From the NCBI GenBank assembly GCA_002007465.1, contig LNAC01000003.1:13727600-13791599 (forward strand): a stretch of 64,000 nucleotides of DNA, read 5' to 3'. Positions 12,725-23,019 of this stretch are shown here, piece by piece (the stretch's first letter is position 1; each line of letters starts with the position of its first letter). The notes beneath the pieces are model-generated. The model was not told where the DNA came from, searched no databases, and worked only from the letters and a program-made list of their open reading frames with translations. A program made the translations under genes and the position numbers. This stretch comes from Ailurus styani. Lineage: Eukaryota; Chordata; Mammalia; Carnivora; Ailuridae.

Positions 12725-12822
12725 GAACCAAATATTAACTTTTAATTTTGGACATAGAAAGTCTTTAGCATTTGAACCAAATATTAACTTTTAATTTTGG
12801 ACATAGAAAGTCTTTAGCATTT
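12725..12822. repeat. 49-bp tandem duplication, 2 copies
   Basis: Copy 1 is 12725-12773 and copy 2 is 12774-12822. Both begin gaaccaaatattaactttta and end tttagcattt. I see no mismatch, so the event is recent or an assembly/read artefact. Confidence 0.95.
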
Positions 12823-13630
12823 ACTATAATTAAGGGGTATATTACCAGTTTTGTTTATAATCAAAAATCAAACATCAATGTGTATTCTGAATCATTGATC
12901 CAAATTATATTATATTCAAAATACCAAGTAATGTATGCCCCAAATCCCTATAAAAATCTTATATTTTCTAACAATTACTGCTTTCTGATTATGTAATTTA
13001 TTTAATACCCATGTGCATTTTTCTCCATCTATGAAATGCAAGCTACAATGTCTCTACGAAATGAAGGGTTCCCAAAGCCAATCAAATTTGTTTTCATTTG
13101 ACATCTTTTCCCTATAATTCCTTTTGTGTTTCCGTAGTTTGATTATATTATCACAGACATGTCTTATTATTAAGCTTACCAATATGGCAAACAAAGTTTT
13201 TAATGCAGATTTAGTTCCTAAGTTTCAACCTGTACCCTTTTACTAATACAACATTTAATATTGCTTATTTTAGTATGATTCCAAATTTTTGACACAATAT
13301 TTGACACAATATATTTTTGTTCTTCTCCTCTTACAAAACCAATAAATTCCTTCTGCACTTTTCAAAACCCATATTCTCTCCACTGACATCTTTTGCACCT
13401 CTCTATTCTGGTTCTCTTCCTATTTCTCTACTTCTTCCTTTTTAATTTGATATATTTTTTCTTATTTGAAATTCTTAAATATTAAGGTTCTACAAGTTCT
13501 GCTAGTTATTCATTTTCTCTTCCAGCTTCTCATCCTACTGCTAGTGACCTTATTTCCACTTTCATTATTCATGAATCTCGAAATGTTTTCCGCTTTCGAG
13601 TGGAAATGAGCTTCTCACACTGTTTTAGAT
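12823..13630. other. Unassigned; C+T-rich around 13320-13520
   Basis: A pyrimidine-rich stretch on the plus strand, possibly an old L2-like remnant. No firm call. Confidence 0.35.
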
Positions 13631-13647
13631 CTTTTTTAAGATTTATT

Positions 13648-13678
<31 letters not shown>

Positions 13679-13850
13679 ATTTGAGAAAGAGAGAGAGAGC
13701 ACAAGCAGAGGAAGTGGCAGGCAGAGGGAGAAGAAGGCTCCTTACTGAGTTAAGGACACTGACATGCGACTCCATCACAGGACTCTGGGATCATGACCTG
13801 AGCCTAAATAAAGGCAGATGCTTAACAGACTGAGCCACCCAGGTGTCTCT
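13631..13850 (-). mobile_element. CAN-SINE with internal (TG)n, antisense
   Basis: aagatttatttata, a TG run at 13652-13679, gagagcacaagcagaggaag, aggctcc, gggatcatgacctgagc and tgagccacccaggtg. The TG run replaces the usual TTTA tail, i.e. a microsatellite that grew out of the SINE tail. It overlaps the artificial frame at 13600-13833. Confidence 0.92.
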
Positions 13851-13854
13851 AAAT

Positions 13855-14035
13855 CTTACAATTATATTATCTCATTTAATCTGCATAACAACTTGTGACT
13901 AGCGTTATTATTGTTCTCTAATTTCAGATAAGCAGAGATGTGGGGAAGTTGAGTAACTTTTTCAAGGTCGTGCAAGAAATTGATGGAGCCAGGGTTTTAA
14001 CCTAGGCAACGGTACTCCAGTTACTGTATCCCATG
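13855..14035 (-). mobile_element. MIR, antisense
   Basis: attatctcatttaatctgca, taacaacttgtgactagcgt, cagataagcagagatgtggg, ggtcgtgcaagaaattgatg and gagccagggttttaacctag. This is the MIR core in reverse. The SINE at 13631-13850 abuts it. Confidence 0.75.
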
Positions 14036-14088
14036 GATATTTTCTCCACCCTGAATTTAACAAATCAGTTATTTTCAGATACATATGT

Positions 14089-14295
14089 TGGGTTTTTTTT
14101 AAAGATTTTATTTATTTATTTGACACAGAGAGAGAAATCAGATCACAAGTAGGCAGAGAGGCAGGCAGAGAGAGAGGAGGAAGCAGGCTCCCTCCCCACT
14201 GAGCAGAGAGCCCTATGCGGGCCTCTATCCCAGGACCCTGAGATCATGACCTGAGCTGAAGCAGAGGCTTTAACCCACTGAGCCACCCAGGCGCC
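14089..14295 (-). mobile_element. Young CAN-SINE, antisense, intact target duplication
   Basis: Full-length antisense copy from poly(T) to gccacccaggcgcc. A perfect 13-bp target duplication, cagatacatatgt, lies at 14076-14088 and 14296-14308. Confidence 0.97.
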
Positions 14296-14308
14296 CAGAT
14301 ACATATGT

Positions 14309-15046
14309 GTCTTGCTAGTCAGTAACCTATTCACTCAAAATAGGATAGTTACTCTTTCCCCTTATTATCCAAATTCAGTAAATTCCATACTTTCTCATTC
14401 ACACATGACTTTCCCATCTAACCACTCTATTCCCACCTCCACAGCTTTAATTTTGTAACTTGCAGTCCTTTGCTTTGGTGAACACAATAGCATCCCATCC
14501 CTGTGATCAATTTCTTCCATCATCCCATTTCTAGTTAATTAATCATCATGCTGTCTACATTGGCTTATCAAAGAGAATCTACGTCTCTAATTGTTCAAAC
14601 CATTTTGTTGAGAGGATAGCGTTTTAAGTATTTCTATGCCTCAACTCAGCATCATGGCCTGTGAGAGGGTATGGCCAGCCCTACCATATCAGTCCCAATG
14701 GTACATTAAGAAACAACACTAAAACAAAATGTAACTGTGGCACGATGAGCAAAATGTTATATGGTAATTATTTAGGCACTTTATGGTTGACAAGGCCCAA
14801 ACCCCAGCCTAATGGTATACTGAGTTTCTTTGGCTTAACAGATTTTTCAATCTTTGTAGACTTCCTTGATCATTTCCACTGGCCTCCTACTTGAGAAACA
14901 AAGGAGGAAATAAAAGGTGGCTTAAGGACTTACTTCCACTCCTGAGCTCGTGACTATACTTTGTTTGGCCTGTTAATTAGCATTTGTTAAACAAATTGAG
15001 AGCAAGTAAACCCTTAGAGCAAACTAACCCTGAGTTTCCATTCTCA
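14309..15046. other. Unassigned; 77-codon frame at 14661-14894
   Basis: The frame has no start context, splice context or motif I recognise, and the neighbourhood has no other coding signal. Treated as chance. No repeat family identified. Confidence 0.4.
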
Positions 15047-15067
15047 ATCCTCCTCTATTTTTGGAAC

Positions 15068-15263
15068 TTCTTTTTTTTTTTTTATTTAAAGATTTTTATT
15101 TATTCATTTAACACAGAGAGAGAGATCACAAGTAGGCAGAGAGGCAGGCAGAGAGAGGAGGAAGCAGGCTCCCTGTTGAGCAGAGAGCCCGATGCGGGCC
15201 TCAATCCCAGGACCCTGAGATCATGACCTGAGCTGAAGGCAGAGGCTTTAACCCAGGCGCCCT
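15068..15263 (-). mobile_element. CAN-SINE, antisense, head deletion
   Basis: Perfect 21-bp target duplication at 15047-15067 and 15264-15284 (begins atcctcctctattt). In the head, 'ggctttaaccc' joins directly to 'aggcgccc': the segment 'actgagccaccc' found in the other copies is missing, which removes part of the polymerase III A-box region. Confidence 0.96.
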
Positions 15264-15309
15264 ATCCTCCTCTATTTTTGGAACCAGACCAGCTCTCAGG
15301 GCAGCCTAC

Positions 15310-15930
15310 TCACAGACTCTCAAAACCTTTCCCGAGTGTTACCTCCACCATGTCTCCAACACATTTGATGTGAAATTCTCTACATTCTGGAGACACTAGA
15401 TCCTTCTTGTTTCTGTGCTTGAAATATTCAGTTCTTTGACAAACTCCATTGCGTCCTGCAAAACCTACCAAAAATAGTGTCTCTTCAATCAAGCCTGCTT
15501 CCCAACTTTCCCAAGCAGTCTGCTGATTTATACTGTGCATGCTGTTTTTTAGGGCTTCTCATACTTTGTCATTTATCTGTCCCCCTTTCCATTTTCTTCC
15601 TTGATAGAATCTCAAGGGCAAGAATTGTGTTTCTTCGGTTCTTTCTCTATGGCATTCTTTCTTTTCCATTTCTGCCTTTATATCAGTTTTATAACTGATC
15701 TCACTTGGTCTATGGAGAGTTTCCACTCTATCTTCCCTTAGATACTGTTTATTTTATGGCATTCACTACTGTTACTTTATTGTTACGTTTTTGTCTTATT
15801 TTTAACTCTATGCTACCTCCTGCCCTCACCATTAAACTAGCTAGTTCTATGAAGATAAGGATTGTATCTCACTGATTTTTTATTTCCTCTAAAACCCCTA
15901 GAACATTGTTAGATATTTAATAGTCTCAGA
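15310..15930 (+). mobile_element. L2, sense
   Basis: tgcaaaacctaccaaaaata, tcaatcaagcctgcttccca, ctttgtcatttatctgtccc, gatagaatctcaagggcaag, then ttctatgaagataaggattg. These follow the order of the L2 3' region. The right part falls in the duplicated block that starts at 15842. Confidence 0.55.
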
Positions 15931-16491
15931 ATAATTGTCTCTAAAATAATGTTTCTAAAATCAACCCAGAGCTGGTTTAACAACAGATTGTTGATGATCT
16001 TCACATTTTAGACTCTGTTAGCCTTTTTTATAAACCACCCTGCCACCAAAGCAAATTCTAATTATTTTCTTTGACAAATCCTGTAATTCAATCAAATTTC
16101 ATATTTATGCACAATTTAATTTGTAATTAATCAAATACATCTATATAAACTGACCATTAGAGTTTGNTAGTTCTATGAAGATAAGGATTGTATCTCACTG
16201 ATTTTTATTTCCTCTAAAACCCCTAGCACATTGTTAGATATTTAATAGTCTCAGAATAATTGTCTCTAAAATAATGTTTCTAAAATCAACCCAGAGCTGG
16301 TTTAACAACAGATTGTTGATGATCTTCACATTTTAGACTCTGTTAGCCTTTTTTATAAACCACCCTGCCACCAAAGCAAATTCTAATTACTTTCTTTGAC
16401 AAATCCTGTAATTCAATCAAATTTCATATTTATGCACAATTTAATTTGTAATTAATCAAATACATCTATATAAACTGACCATTAGAGTTTG
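15842..16491. repeat. About 325-bp direct duplication split by a single N
   Basis: Copy 1 is 15842-16166 (325 bp), N is 16167 and copy 2 is 16168-16491 (324 bp). Differences seen: one T fewer in gattttt(t)atttcc, tagaacatt against tagcacatt, and attattttc against attactttc. This fits two alleles or read-error variants of one locus. Confidence 0.97.
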
Positions 16492-17066
16492 TCATTAATA
16501 AAAAAAAATTGCTAGTATTACCATATCGACTGAAATAATTCTTACTATAAAAAAGAAAACACAGAATAAAGCATTTAGTTAGTTTATGTTATTTTTTACA
16601 GGTAAACACAGTTTTCAGTAACCATTATTTTTTCTTTAAATAACACCTTTCTAATAACTTCCCAGACTCTACCAGTGCTGAAATTAGGACAAGGCACCAT
16701 GGAATGTGCTAGTCATTGGTTATATTTTAAAATTTTATTATTTCCTCAGGAATGCTAACAAATTATTACTGTCTTACTTCTGCTATCTTTAGATTTTTTT
16801 TGCTTAAAATATACCTAACATTAGTCAATATTTCTTCTGTGTGTATCTATGTTTAATGTATAGAATTTTATGAGAATACGAAAGAAACTATTCAAAACTA
16901 TTTATTTCTATTAAGGTTTTGATTAGCTATGAAGAGATGGAAGAATGACCAAAAAGGTGATGAAAAAAAAATCTCAAACAGGGTTACAAAATGGAATATT
17001 GGGGGACTAAAAATAATACGATGATGTTGTCATGACATTGGAAATCCTCGGGTAATTTTTCAAAAA
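16492..17066. other. Unassigned sequence
   Basis: No gene or repeat recognised. Confidence 0.4.
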
Positions 17067-17082
17067 TAAAATGTACATTTTA

Positions 17083-17287
17083 TAATTTTTAAAAAAGATT
17101 TTATTTATTTATTTGTCAGAGAGAGAGAGAGAGAGCATGAGCAGGGGGAGCTGCAAGCAGAAGGAGAAGCAGGCTTCTCGCTGAACAAGGAGCCCCCTGT
17201 GGGGCTCTCTCCCAGGATGCTGGGTTCATGACCTGAGCCCAAAGCAGGCACTTAACAGGTTGAGCCAACCCAACAACAGGTTGTTCC
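17083..17287 (-). mobile_element. CAN-SINE, antisense, older type
   Basis: agattttatttatttatttg, tcagagagagagagagagag, catgagcagggggagctgca, tgacctgagcccaaagcagg and a degraded head 'aggttgagccaacccaacaac'. A 16-bp target duplication, taaaatgtacatttta, lies at 17067-17082 and 17288-17303. Confidence 0.95.
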
Positions 17288-17470
17288 TAAAATGTACATT
17301 TTAAAAAAGTTTTTGATTTACAGAGAAATGGAAAGGACAGTACAGACAGTCCCATTTACACAGTTTCCCCTATTATTGATAACGTACAATTACAACACAT
17401 TTTTATAATTAATGAACCAATAGTAATATATTATTATTAATGAGTTAAGTCCATACTTTATTCAGATTTT

Positions 17471-17657
17471 TTAAAAGATTTTATTTATTTATTTGACACA
17501 CAGAGAGAAATTACAAGTAGGCAGAGAGGCAGGCAGAGAGGAAGAAGCAGGCTCCCCACTGAGCAGGGAGCCCGATGTGGGGCTCGATCCCAGGACCCTG
17601 AGATCATGACCTGAGCCAAAGGCAGAGGCTTTAACCCACTGAGCCACCCAGGCACCC
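17471..17657 (-). mobile_element. Young CAN-SINE, antisense, in L1M
   Basis: Complete antisense copy. A perfect 15-bp target duplication, ctttattcagatttt, lies at 17456-17470 and 17658-17672. The downstream duplication copy overlaps the start of the N-split repeat. Confidence 0.97.
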
Positions 17658-17664
17658 CTTTATT

Positions 17665-17923
17665 CAGATTTTCTTATGTTTTACAATATTTATTTATTTT
17701 TTCTGCTCCAGGAACTCACCCTGAATACCGTGTTCCATTTAGTAATCATATTCTCTTAGGCTTCTGTTTGTTAAGACAATTACTCAGTTTTCTNCAGATT
17801 TTCTTACGTTTTACAATATTTATTTATTTTTTCTGCTCCAGGAGCTCACCCTGAATACCGCGTTCCATTTAGTAATCATATTCTCTTAGGCTTCTGTTTG
17901 TTAAGACAATTACTCAGTTTTCT
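17665..17923. repeat. 129-bp direct duplication split by a single N
   Basis: Copy 1 is 17665-17793, N is 17794 and copy 2 is 17795-17923. Both are 129 bp. Three A/G or T/C differences are seen: cttatg/cttacg, aggaac/aggagc, taccgtg/taccgcg. Confidence 0.97.
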
Positions 17924-18511
17924 TTGTTTCTGATGATCTGGACTATTTTGTGGAATACTGATATAGTTTTTGTCCCTCAACTGGGATTTTTTTTTTTGAC
18001 ATTTTGACTAATTAGATGAGGGTTAGAGGTTCTTGGTAGGAAGACTACAGAGATAAAGTACAATTATCACCACATCATATCAAGGGTACTTACTACCAAT
18101 ATAACATATTGCTGATGAAATTGACCTTTGTCTCTCAGTTGAGGTGAAATGTTTGTCACGTTTTTCTCACGTAAAAGTTACTCTTCCCTCACCCCCTTTA
18201 CTAACCCACTTCATACTATACACTTTGGAAGAAAGTCACTACGTACAGCTTATATTTAAGGACTGGGGAGCTGTGCTCCATTTCCTGAAGGGTGAAGTAT
18301 CTACAGAAATTATTTGGAATACTTTTGCATGGGAAATTTGTCTATTAAACCTCATTTGTTTATTTACTAGTTTATTTATATTATTAGTATGGATTCATGA
18401 ATATTTATTTTATAAGTTGGGTGAAAATATAATACTATTTTATTTATTTTATTGCTCAGATTGTTTCAGTACTGGTTATTAGAAGCTCTTTTATCCACTC
18501 CTGTATTTCTT

Positions 18512-18712
18512 TTTTTTTTTTTAAGATTTTATTTATTTATTTCACAGAGGGAGAGAGATCACAAGGAGGCAGAGAGGCAGGCAGAGAGAGAGAGGGGGGA
18601 AGCAGGCTCCCCGCTGATCAGGGAGCCCAATGCGGGCCTCAATCCCAGGACCCTGAGATCATGACTTGAGCTGAAAGCAGAGGCTTTAACCCACTGAGCT
18701 ACCCAGGCGCCC
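18512..18712 (-). mobile_element. Young CAN-SINE, antisense, in L1M
   Basis: Complete copy. A perfect 19-bp target duplication, atccactcctgtatttctt, lies at 18493-18511 and 18713-18731. The frame at 18452-18664 runs through it and is not a gene. Confidence 0.97.
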
Positions 18713-20240
18713 ATCCACTCCTGTATTTCTTGTACATATTACCATCATTGTGTTTTTGTTTTTGCTTTTGTTTTTTTTTAAATAATTTCTTACTTTCTGA
18801 CACTACAAGATCCTGTAGGATTATCTTGTCTATTTCCTATCCCAGCCATACTAAGAAATACTTTTCTAAGGACCCCTGGTTCCTCTTATTAGAGAATGGT
18901 ATTAGAACCATAAAACAGTCAGTGGTGTGCTCATTGTGACTGAAATCATAAGCATTCGGCTTACAAAGCAAGGAAATATATGTATGTATACAAACCCATG
19001 CATGTACACCTGTCTGTTTCTCTCTCTCTCTGCCTGCCTGCTTGCCTGTCAGTCTCTCTAATCTATCTAGATATTTTTATATATAACCAATTGCATATAT
19101 ATTATACTAAACATGAGTTAATATATTACCTTAATCTTTACCACATACATCATCCTAGCCTCCACCCTTCCTTATATGTAAATTCTAAGTGGAGAAACTG
19201 ACTGTAACCAACCCTTCCAGTACACATAGATAGAAGTACCAAAATTGTTAACTCACATTCCTGTGGGAAACTTTATCCACTAGAATACAATGCTTATGTA
19301 CAATTTATTTTGTCTTTAGTTTTATATTCTCCACTTACATATTAACTTTCCAATCTATGCCTTGCTATACTGACTTATTAATATCAGGAGAGTCTTTGGA
19401 ACTTTCTACATACACAATCATGTCATTTGCAACCACAGATGGTTTAATTTCCCTTCCCAACCTGTACACTTGTAGTTTGTTTTCTGTCTCTGTCAGTTAG
19501 GACATACAGTATGACATTGAATAGGAATAGTGAGAGAAACAATCCTTGTTTTTTTTTCCCAATCTTTTAGGGAAAGCATCTATTTTTTCACTATTAGGTG
19601 TGATGGTAACTATAGACTTTTTATAGATGATTTATACTTTAGGAACTTCATCTTTATTTTTAATAGCTGAGAGTTTTGATCATAAATAGGTTTGGAAGTT
19701 TGCCAAGTGCTTTTTTCTGAAACTATTGCTACTATAATAAGAATTTTCTTCTTTAGCCTGTTGTATGGTTATTAGTTTCCAAATATTGAGTCAGTTTTGC
19801 ATATCTGGAATGTATCCATTTGGTCATACTATATGATAATACATATATATTGTTGGATTCAATTTATTAATATTTTGTTGAAGATGTTTGAGTCTATTTC
19901 TGAGACATATTTGCTTATAGTTTTCTTATGATGTCTTAATCCAGTTTTGGTATTTTTCTCATAGAATCCTTCTATATTTTGGAAAAATTTATAAAGAATT
20001 AGTATCATTTATTTCTTAATTTTGGGGTAGAATTCATCAGTGAAACCATTTGGTTCTGGTGCTTTCTTTTATGGAAGTTTACTATTGATTCAGTCCTCTT
20101 AACGGATACTGTCATAGTCATATTATCTATTTCTTTTTAATTTTTCTTGAGACTTTATCTTTATGCCCATGTTTGAATTTACTGTTTAACTTCTGCTTTT
20201 CTCTGTGTCTCCTTCACTACATTATTGAGAAGGAGGTATT

Positions 20241-20694
20241 CGACCTAATAGTGTGTTCTTTAATTTAGCCTCTCTCACTTTGCAAATGCTTAACTTTGTC
20301 TAGTTAATAAGTTTTCTTTCTTCGTGGAAGAAAGAAAGAGTTTCTTCATCTTACAGTGTAAACTAATCCAGAAATAATAATGTATGCAGAAGAATTCTAT
20401 ATCTCAGAGTATCATTTCTATAAAAATTCACCACCACGGGTTTATAACTTAAACAGCCATTTTATTTCCATGATTTCAGTAATAATTTTAATCAAATCTC
20501 ATTAATATCAAAATTATTTAATTCATTTCAGTACTGAGCTTAAGTCTTAATTGATTGCCTTGTTTCTTTATAATTATATTTATTTTGCTTTCTCTCAACC
20601 TATTTCTTTTCAGCTTCCTCCATGCTTGTTCTGTTTTTCTCTTTCACTCCCTGATAGCTTTCCCTTTCTCTTTCCATGTGTGTGCACGCGTGTG

Positions 20695-20729
<35 letters not shown>

Positions 20730-22811
20730 GAAACACTTCCATGCGGGTCCTCTGATAAAGTGAAAATGAAAGGTGGTTTATAGATTCTTGTGAAGTGTCA
20801 ATGAATATTTTATAACACAACATGAGGTTTAACAGCAAAACTTTTCATTTGATAAAATGTTATTCTTTTTAAAGATGTACTATAGAAACAGTTTTCTGAA
20901 AAAGCAGTGAAGTACCCTGTTTTTTATTACATTTTCTTGAAATAGATAAAAAAAAATCACTCAAAGGGAGCTTCCTTGATTTTATCATGTGTGAAAGTAA
21001 TTTTCTTTTAAATCTTATTGTATCTTCAGACAGCAAAACTGGGATTTATGAAGTATTTTGTGCTATAGGAAAGTACAATTTCTTTAACTTCTATTAGATA
21101 TGTTCTGTTTTTTGGTTATGCTTTGAATTTTAAAATATTTATTTTCAGAAAGCATTCTTAGTTCATATAGCTTCATAGTCCTTCCTGTTGTTAATGGAAG
21201 GGGAGAGAAAGGAAAAAAAAACCTAACTTGATAGGTTTGTTTTGCTCTATTGCTTTTGTATTGACATATCTAAATCTTAAGTATATTACTAAAATGTCAA
21301 TATTTATTCTGGAGGAAAATAAGAAAAGGCATTTCATTTGATGGCCCTAGGATATTTCATTTTCTTGTTCATAGGAATCATATACCTTTCCCTTCTCCAA
21401 GAGTTTTACCAGTTTTAATTTTAATCTCACTTACCCATTCCCATAATCACCATTTTGTATTATTTTGATTAAGATAGATTGAATATAGCTATTTGTCTTA
21501 AAAGGATTCTTGCCTACACCTATCCTTTACCCAATTTTTATGAATGAGACAGATTCAGAGAAAATATCAATAATTTATTCAAAATCAACCATTCATTTGT
21601 GTGCTCTGATACACACATTACTATTGGATTTCAAAGCTTGTTTTTGCTCTACCACACTGTGGTTCTTTGTTTAATGTTTTCTTGATTGTTTCCCTGCTGG
21701 TAAATTTATTTATCCATTGAGGTCAATACCAACTGTAGATTAAGTCTTATTTTTAGTCTAAGTAATCAATTTGGATCCGATTCACCAGGAATAAAGTATC
21801 TTGAGGATTGTAGTTTATTAAATCAACATTAAACTTAGCCTTGGTGAGGGTTCTGTCTTGACTGTGGTAACCACATTCTAGTAACTGAAAAATCTACACC
21901 AAATCCCTGCGTTCCTGTTTCTTTTATCTTCAGAGATTGCATCTCAGGCCTGAAGACTAAATTTCTCTAAAGGGACCAGTTCCTGCTCTGAACCCCAATC
22001 TGCCAGTAAGTAAGTCTCTCTTCTCTTTTAGTACACTCCTCTGCTAGGAGAGATACCGGAAATACAAGACTGAAAAGACAAGTTCCAGTTGCTTAAATTT
22101 ACATTCCCTATTAACTGTTATGGGGATGCCCATTCTATCTGTCTCCTTAACACTTGCATACCTATCCTGCATTTAATGAATTTATAACTCTTCTGTTCAC
22201 TGCTACTGGAACCAAAGATTCCTTTATGACCATCCTAAGAATAATGACTATCTTAAGAATAATCAATTTCCTGGCCTTCTTTAACTTCAGTTTAGGGACT
22301 ATTAATTTCTGTAAACTCTATCCCATCCCGGCCTTGCCATATTTATCTGACTCTCACTAACTATCATTTATTATTTAATGTTGTTTTTAACAATATTCTT
22401 ACTATGCAATAAAACAATGACTACTGTAATATAAATTTGAATGAAATTGCTGTACTGCCTCAGTCACTATCTCTAATTACTAGTATTCACTCCATCATAT
22501 ACTTAATTATAATAATAATGGTCACAAGTATTGAGATTCTTTAAAAATGACTGTGCATATTTCTAAAATAAGTATATGTGATACTAATTAAATAAAAATA
22601 AGATTTTCCACTTCATCATTACTAATATTCTCCATAAGAAAACTCAAATATTGTTATACTAATTGGAACTAACGACCAATAATTCCTTTTCTCTTAAGGA
22701 AATCCTTTAGCATATTTTTTATTTTCCCTTATGTTTTAAGGATTATTAGTTGCTCAGGGTTCCGGCATAAGTATATAAAGTATATAAAACCAGTTTTCAA
22801 CTCTACATGTT
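20241..22811. other. Unassigned 2.6-kb stretch with (CA)n
   Basis: A (CA)n tract lies at 20696-20727, preceded by tgtgtgtgcacgcgtgtg. The rest is AT-rich, without recognised genes, RNAs or repeats. A splice-like segment at 21942-22006 was examined and rejected. Confidence 0.45.
20696..20727. repeat. (CA)n microsatellite
   Basis: Sixteen CA units. A mirrored tgtgtgtgcacgcgtgtg lies just upstream. It creates poly-TH and poly-CV frames on the two strands. Confidence 0.95.
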
Positions 22812-22829
22812 AAAAAAAAAGGGCAATAA

Positions 22830-23006
22830 TGCTCCTGGGTGGCTCAGTGGGTTAAAGCCTCTGCCTTCAGCTCAGGTCATGATCTCAGGGTCTTGGGATC
22901 GAGGCCCGCAGGGAGCCTGCTTCCTCCTCTCTCTCTGCCTTCCTCTCAGCCTACTTGTGATCTCTCTCTCTCTCTGTCAAATAAATAAATAAAACCTTAA
23001 AAAAAA
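22830..23006 (+). mobile_element. Young CAN-SINE, sense, internal deletion
   Basis: Head ctcctgggtggctcagtggg to tail. 'gaggcccgca' joins directly to 'gggagcctgc', so about 20 bp present in sister copies (gggctctctgctcagca) is missing. Target duplication of poly(A) plus gggcaataa at both ends. Confidence 0.96.
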
Positions 23007-23019
23007 GGGGGGGCAATAA

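Larger units (their letters stand above)
17288..20240 (-). mobile_element. Long L1M, antisense, host to two SINEs
   Basis: Runs from the 3' UTR (acagtttcccctattattga, cacatcatatcaagggtact, tttctgacactacaagatcc, cctggttcctcttattagag) into the reverse-transcriptase part of ORF2 (tcatgtcatttgcaaccaca, tgacattgaataggaatagt, gccaagtgcttttttctgaa, aattcatcagtgaaaccatt). The ORF2 frame is broken by many stops. Antisense SINEs at 17471-17657 and 18512-18712 and a false duplication at 17665-17923 interrupt it. Confidence 0.75.

Noticed and set aside
18144..18482. 112-codon plus-strand frame
   Set aside because: Lies in antisense L1M 3' UTR. Phe/Leu-rich from T-rich DNA; no splice sites supported.
21942..22006. 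Splice-like segment: pyrimidine tract with cag acceptor and gtaagt donor
   Set aside because: All three frames have stops within about 65-70 bp, so it is not a coding exon. A non-coding exon is possible but has no further support.
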